A stretch of 64,000 nt of DNA. Source: Streptomyces cyanogenus. GTDB lineage: Bacteria; Actinomycetota; Actinomycetes; Streptomycetales; Streptomycetaceae. Within the stretch, counting starts at the first letter, position 1. Each line of letters starts with the position of its first letter. The stretch lies in NCBI RefSeq assembly GCF_017526105.1, contig NZ_CP071839.1:3650001-3714000 (forward strand), in the 5' to 3' direction. Shown one piece after another: positions 61,246-64,000 of this stretch. The translations under genes were made by a program, and so were the position numbers. The notes under the pieces were generated by a model that was given only the letters and a program-made list of their open reading frames with translations, had not been told where the DNA came from and did no database searches.

Positions 61246-62421
61246 TCAGACCACCCGGGCTCCGCGCCGCCACACCCCGCTGACCAGCGGTACGCCCGGC
61301 CGGTAGGCCAGGTGGACGTGGCTGGGGGCGTCCAGGAGGGTCAGATCGGCGTAGGCGCCGGGGGTGAGGCGGCCGATGTCGGTGCGGCGGAGGGCGGCGG
61401 CGCCGCCGGCCGTGGCCGACCAGACCGCCTCGTCCGGGGTCATCCGCATGTCGCGGACGGCCAGCGCGATGCAGAAGGGGACGGAGGAGGTGAACGACGA
61501 GCCGGGGTTGCAGTCCGTGGAGAGGGCGACCGTCGCACCGGCGTCCAGGAGGCGGCGGGCGTCCGGCCACTCGGCTCGGGTGGAGAACTCGGCACCGGGG
61601 AGCAGCGTGGCGACCGTCGCGCTGTTGGCCAGGGCGTCCACGTCCGCGTCCGTGAGGTGGGTGCAGTGGTCGGCGCTGGCCGCGTCCAGTTCGACGGCGA
61701 GCTGCACACCGGGGCCGTAGGAGAGCTGGTTGGCGTGGATGCGCGGGTGCAGCCCCCTCGCCTTGCCGGCGGTGAGGATCGCGCGGGCCTGGTCGCCGTC
61801 GAAGGCGCCCTTCTCGCAGAAGACGTCGATCCAGCGGGCGTGCGGCGCGCAGGCGTCCAGCATCTCGCCGGTGACCAGGGCGACATAGGCCGCCGGGTCG
61901 TCGGCGTAGTCGGGGCTGACGATGTGCGCGCCGAGGTACGTCACCTCGTCGGTGTGCTTCGCCGCGAGGCGCAGGGCGCGGGACTCGTCCGCGACGGTGA
62001 GGCCGTAGCCCGACTTCGTCTCGAAGGTCGTCGTGCCCTGGCGGAGGGCCTCGTCGAGGTAACGGGTGAGGTTGGCCTCCAGTTCCGCGTCGCTCGCGGC
62101 CCGGGTGGCCGCGACCGTGGTGCGGATGCCGCCGGCCGTGTAGGAGCGGCCGGACATGCGGGCGTTGAACTCCTGCGTCCGGTCGCCCGCGAACACCAGG
62201 TGGGAGTGGGAGTCCACGAAGCCCGGCAGCACCGCCCGGCCGCCCGCGTCGACCCGGTTGTCAGTGGCGGGTGCTTTGCTTGACTCACCGGTCCACGCGA
62301 CACGGTCGCCGTCGATGACGACGGCCGCGTCCTGGATCAGACCGAGGGGGGATCCGTCGCCCAGGGAGGGGTCGTTGGTGACCAGCGTGGCGATGTTGGT
62401 GATGACGGTGCTGCTGCTCAT
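61246..62421 (-). CDS. hutI: imidazolonepropionase
   Basis: This 391-residue amidohydrolase opens imidazolonepropionate to N-formimidoyl-L-glutamate in histidine breakdown. The metal-binding DSHSHLVFAG motif (HxH) is near residue 73, and later metal and substrate residues are in HIHANQLSYGPG-like (RIHANQLS), ADHCTHL and LSTDCNPGSS. The ATG at 62421 has GAGGA upstream. It lies 20 bp after the deiminase gene on the same strand, giving consecutive steps of the pathway in one operon. Confidence 0.97.
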   Translation of the reverse strand: MSSSTVITNIATLVTNDPSLGDGSPLGLIQDAAVVIDGDRVAWTGESSKAPATDNRVDAGGRAVLPGFVDSHSHLVFAGDRTQEFNARMSGRSYTAGGIRTTVAATRAASDAELEANLTRYLDEALRQGTTTFETKSGYGLTVADESRALRLAAKHTDEVTYLGAHIVSPDYADDPAAYVALVTGEMLDACAPHARWIDVFCEKGAFDGDQARAILTAGKARGLHPRIHANQLSYGPGVQLAVELDAASADHCTHLTDADVDALANSATVATLLPGAEFSTRAEWPDARRLLDAGATVALSTDCNPGSSFTSSVPFCIALAVRDMRMTPDEAVWSATAGGAAALRRTDIGRLTPGAYADLTLLDAPSHVHLAYRPGVPLVSGVWRRGARVV

Positions 62422-62441
62422 GGTGTCCTCGTGGGTGATCG

Positions 62442-63779
62442 TCAGGCGCGGAGGGCTTCGACCGCCCGCGCGAGGGCCTGCGGCACGTCGGGTACGAGGG
62501 TGTGCGCCCCGTCGCGTACGACATGCCGGCCGCCCACGACCGTATGCCGCACGTCGGCCGCGCCCGCCGCGAATACGGCCGTCTCGGCGCCCAGTCTGGG
62601 CAGCGGCCCTGCCGTCCTGACCGAGTCCAGCGCGATCGTCGTCAGGTCCGCGAGGGCGCCGGGCTCGATCGTGCCGGCCTCGTCCCAGCCGAGGGCGGCG
62701 TGGCCGTCGGTGGTGGCGGCCCGCAGCAGGGCGGCGGCCGTCCAGTGGCCCCGGGTGCGGGTGCGCAGCCGCTCGTTCAGCTCCATCGCGCGGGCCTCTT
62801 CGAGCAGGTCGATGACGGCGTGGCTGTCGGAGCCGAGGGAGAGCGGGGAGCCGGCCCGCTGGAGGGCGACGGCCGGGCCGATGCCGTCGGCCAGGTCCCG
62901 TTCGGTGGTGGGGCACATGCAGGTGCCGGTGCCCGAGCCGCCGAGCAGGGCGATGTCCTCGTCGGTGAGGTGGGTGTTGTGCACCCCGGTGGTGCGCGGC
63001 CCGAGGACGCCGTGGTCGGCGAGCAGCCGGGCCGGGGTACGTCCGTGGGCGGCGAGGCAGGCGTCGTTCTCGGCGGTCTGCTCCGACAGGTGCACGTGCA
63101 GCGGGGCCCGCCGCTCCTGCGCCCAGCCCGCCACGGTCGCCAACTGGGCGGCGGGCACGGCCCGTACCGAGTGGATCGCCGCCCCGATCCGTGCGTGATC
63201 CCGTTCCTTGAGAACTGCACAGCGTTCGGCCCAGGCCTCCGCGCTGCCGTCGGAGAACCGCAGCTGGTGGGTGTTCGGGGCCTCGCCGAAGCCGGAGGAG
63301 AGGTAGCAGGTGTCGAGGAGGGTGATGCGGATGCCGGCCTCGGCGGCGGCCGCGATCAGCGCCTCGCCCATGGCGTTGGGGTCGGCGTAGGGGGTGCCGC
63401 CGGGGGCGTGGTGGACGTAGTGGAACTCGCCGACACAGGTGATGCCGGCGAGGGCCATCTCGGCGTACACCGCGCGGGCCAGGGCGTGATAGGTCTCCGG
63501 GGTCAGGTGGTCGGCGACGGAGTACATCACCTCGCGCCAGGTCCAGAAGGTTCCGGAGCCGACCTGGACGGTGCCGCGCAGCGCCCGGTGGAAGGCGTGG
63601 CTGTGGGCGTTGGCGAGCCCCGGCAGGGTCAGTCCGCGCAGCACCTCGGCGCCGGGCGGCGGGGCGGGCGTCCCGGTGCGGACGGCACTGATCCGCCCGT
63701 CCGCGACCTCGACGGTCACCCCCGGCTCGACGTGGGTGCCGAGCCAGGCGTGCTCCAACCAGTAGGTCCCCTTGGTCAC
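62442..63779 (-). CDS. hutF: formimidoylglutamate deiminase
   Basis: This 445-residue amidohydrolase removes ammonia from N-formimidoyl-L-glutamate to give N-formylglutamate. It has the metal motif LANAHSHAFHRAL, the HVHLSEQTAEND strand, THLTDEDIALLGG and GSDSHAVIDLLEEARAMEL. It is the enzyme that distinguishes the formylglutamate branch of histidine use. Its GTG at 63779 overlaps the stop of the next upstream gene by 4 nt (GTGA), so it is coupled to the amidohydrolase at the window edge. Confidence 0.93.
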   Translation of the reverse strand: MTKGTYWLEHAWLGTHVEPGVTVEVADGRISAVRTGTPAPPPGAEVLRGLTLPGLANAHSHAFHRALRGTVQVGSGTFWTWREVMYSVADHLTPETYHALARAVYAEMALAGITCVGEFHYVHHAPGGTPYADPNAMGEALIAAAAEAGIRITLLDTCYLSSGFGEAPNTHQLRFSDGSAEAWAERCAVLKERDHARIGAAIHSVRAVPAAQLATVAGWAQERRAPLHVHLSEQTAENDACLAAHGRTPARLLADHGVLGPRTTGVHNTHLTDEDIALLGGSGTGTCMCPTTERDLADGIGPAVALQRAGSPLSLGSDSHAVIDLLEEARAMELNERLRTRTRGHWTAAALLRAATTDGHAALGWDEAGTIEPGALADLTTIALDSVRTAGPLPRLGAETAVFAAGAADVRHTVVGGRHVVRDGAHTLVPDVPQALARAVEALRA

Positions 63780-64000
63780 CGGCAGGCCAGTCCTTCCAGT
63801 ACGTCGGCGAGTGCGCGCACCCCGGCCACACAGTCGTCCTCGGCCGCGAACTCGGCCGGGGAGTGCGAGACACCGGTGGGGTTGCGCACGAACAGCATGG
63901 CGGTCGGAATGCTCCCGGACAGGATCCCGGCGTCGTGTCCCGCGCCGGTGCCGAGGACGGGCACCGTCAGGCCGGTGTCCCTGCCGAGGATGCGGCCGAG
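63776..64000 (-). CDS. M20-family amidohydrolase (allantoate amidohydrolase-like), C-terminal part
   Basis: Only the last 74 residues lie in the window; the gene continues beyond the right edge. The metal-site segment TGAGHDAGIL and LFVRNPTGVSHSPAEFAAEDDC are typical of allantoate amidohydrolase / N-carbamoyl-amino-acid hydrolases. In the S. coelicolor hut region an enzyme of this family lies at the same place. With hutF, it could act as the N-formylglutamate hydrolase step, which is otherwise missing here. This is inference. Confidence 0.85.
   Translation of the reverse strand, partial: LGRILGRDTGLTVPVLGTGAGHDAGILSGSIPTAMLFVRNPTGVSHSPAEFAAEDDCVAGVRALADVLEGLACR

Overview
The window is about 64 kb of very GC-rich actinobacterial chromosome. 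Gene content, a WhiB regulator, abundant GTG and TTG starts and gene order all point to a Streptomyces. From memory, the order ahcY - manA - SIS protein - manB - Trm112-like - DUF3499 - metallopeptidase - whiB - fbiA - fbiB - manC - TIGR03089 - LCP - acyl-CoA dehydrogenase - purE - purK - GtrA matches the S. coelicolor SCO302x-307x core region, and its backbone matches M. tuberculosis Rv3248c-Rv3277. This is ancestral core DNA. I see no IS element, prophage, tRNA, rRNA or CRISPR array.

Layout. Positions 0.3-3.2 kb hold a SpoIIM-like membrane protein, an RDD membrane protein and a hypothetical protein. Positions 3.3-9.99 kb hold S-adenosylhomocysteine hydrolase, a sugar PTS permease with domain order IIB-IIC-IIA, a cation-efflux protein and manA. 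Positions 10.1-13.6 kb continue the mannose-phosphate cluster on the minus strand (SIS protein, Trm112-like protein, manB, DUF3499). Positions 13.8-20.1 kb hold a small metallopeptidase, a DUF5719 protein overlapping a giant membrane glycosyltransferase, and whiB. Positions 20.5-24.7 kb hold a 31-codon cysteine-rich leader peptide, a cysteine dioxygenase, the F420 genes fbiA-fbiB and a DNA glycosylase. Positions 25-27.8 kb hold manC and a secreted peptidoglycan amidase-like protein.

Positions 27.9-38.5 kb are dominated by five paralogous LytR-CpsA-Psr (LCP) proteins interleaved with an acyl-CoA-ligase-like protein, a glycosyltransferase and a thioesterase. With manA/B/C, two glycosyltransferases, GtrA and a UDP-glucose dehydrogenase nearby, this looks like a cell-wall glycopolymer assembly and attachment region. 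Positions 38.6-52.3 kb hold a copper-storage-like protein, an acyl-CoA dehydrogenase, UDP-glucose dehydrogenase, a CGNR zinc-finger regulator divergent from two VOC proteins, a tandem pair of renal-dipeptidase homologues (one lacking every metal ligand), purE-purK, GtrA, an OmpR-type two-component system and a POT peptide transporter.

Positions 52.4-56.7 kb form a compact surface-protein operon. An LPQTG-anchored and an LAETG-anchored protein share the same repeat domain and flank two exported membrane proteins. Positions 56.9-61.2 kb hold an anti-sigma-type ATPase, a STAS protein, a SigB/SigF-family sigma factor and a one-piece sigma-like / zinc-finger / transmembrane / ricin-lectin fusion. 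The right end enters histidine catabolism (hutI, formimidoylglutamate deiminase) and a truncated M20-type amidohydrolase.

The observations I rate most interesting are the cysteine-rich leader before the cysteine dioxygenase, the sortase-substrate operon, the metal-ligand-free dipeptidase paralogue, and the sigma-to-lectin transmembrane fusion.
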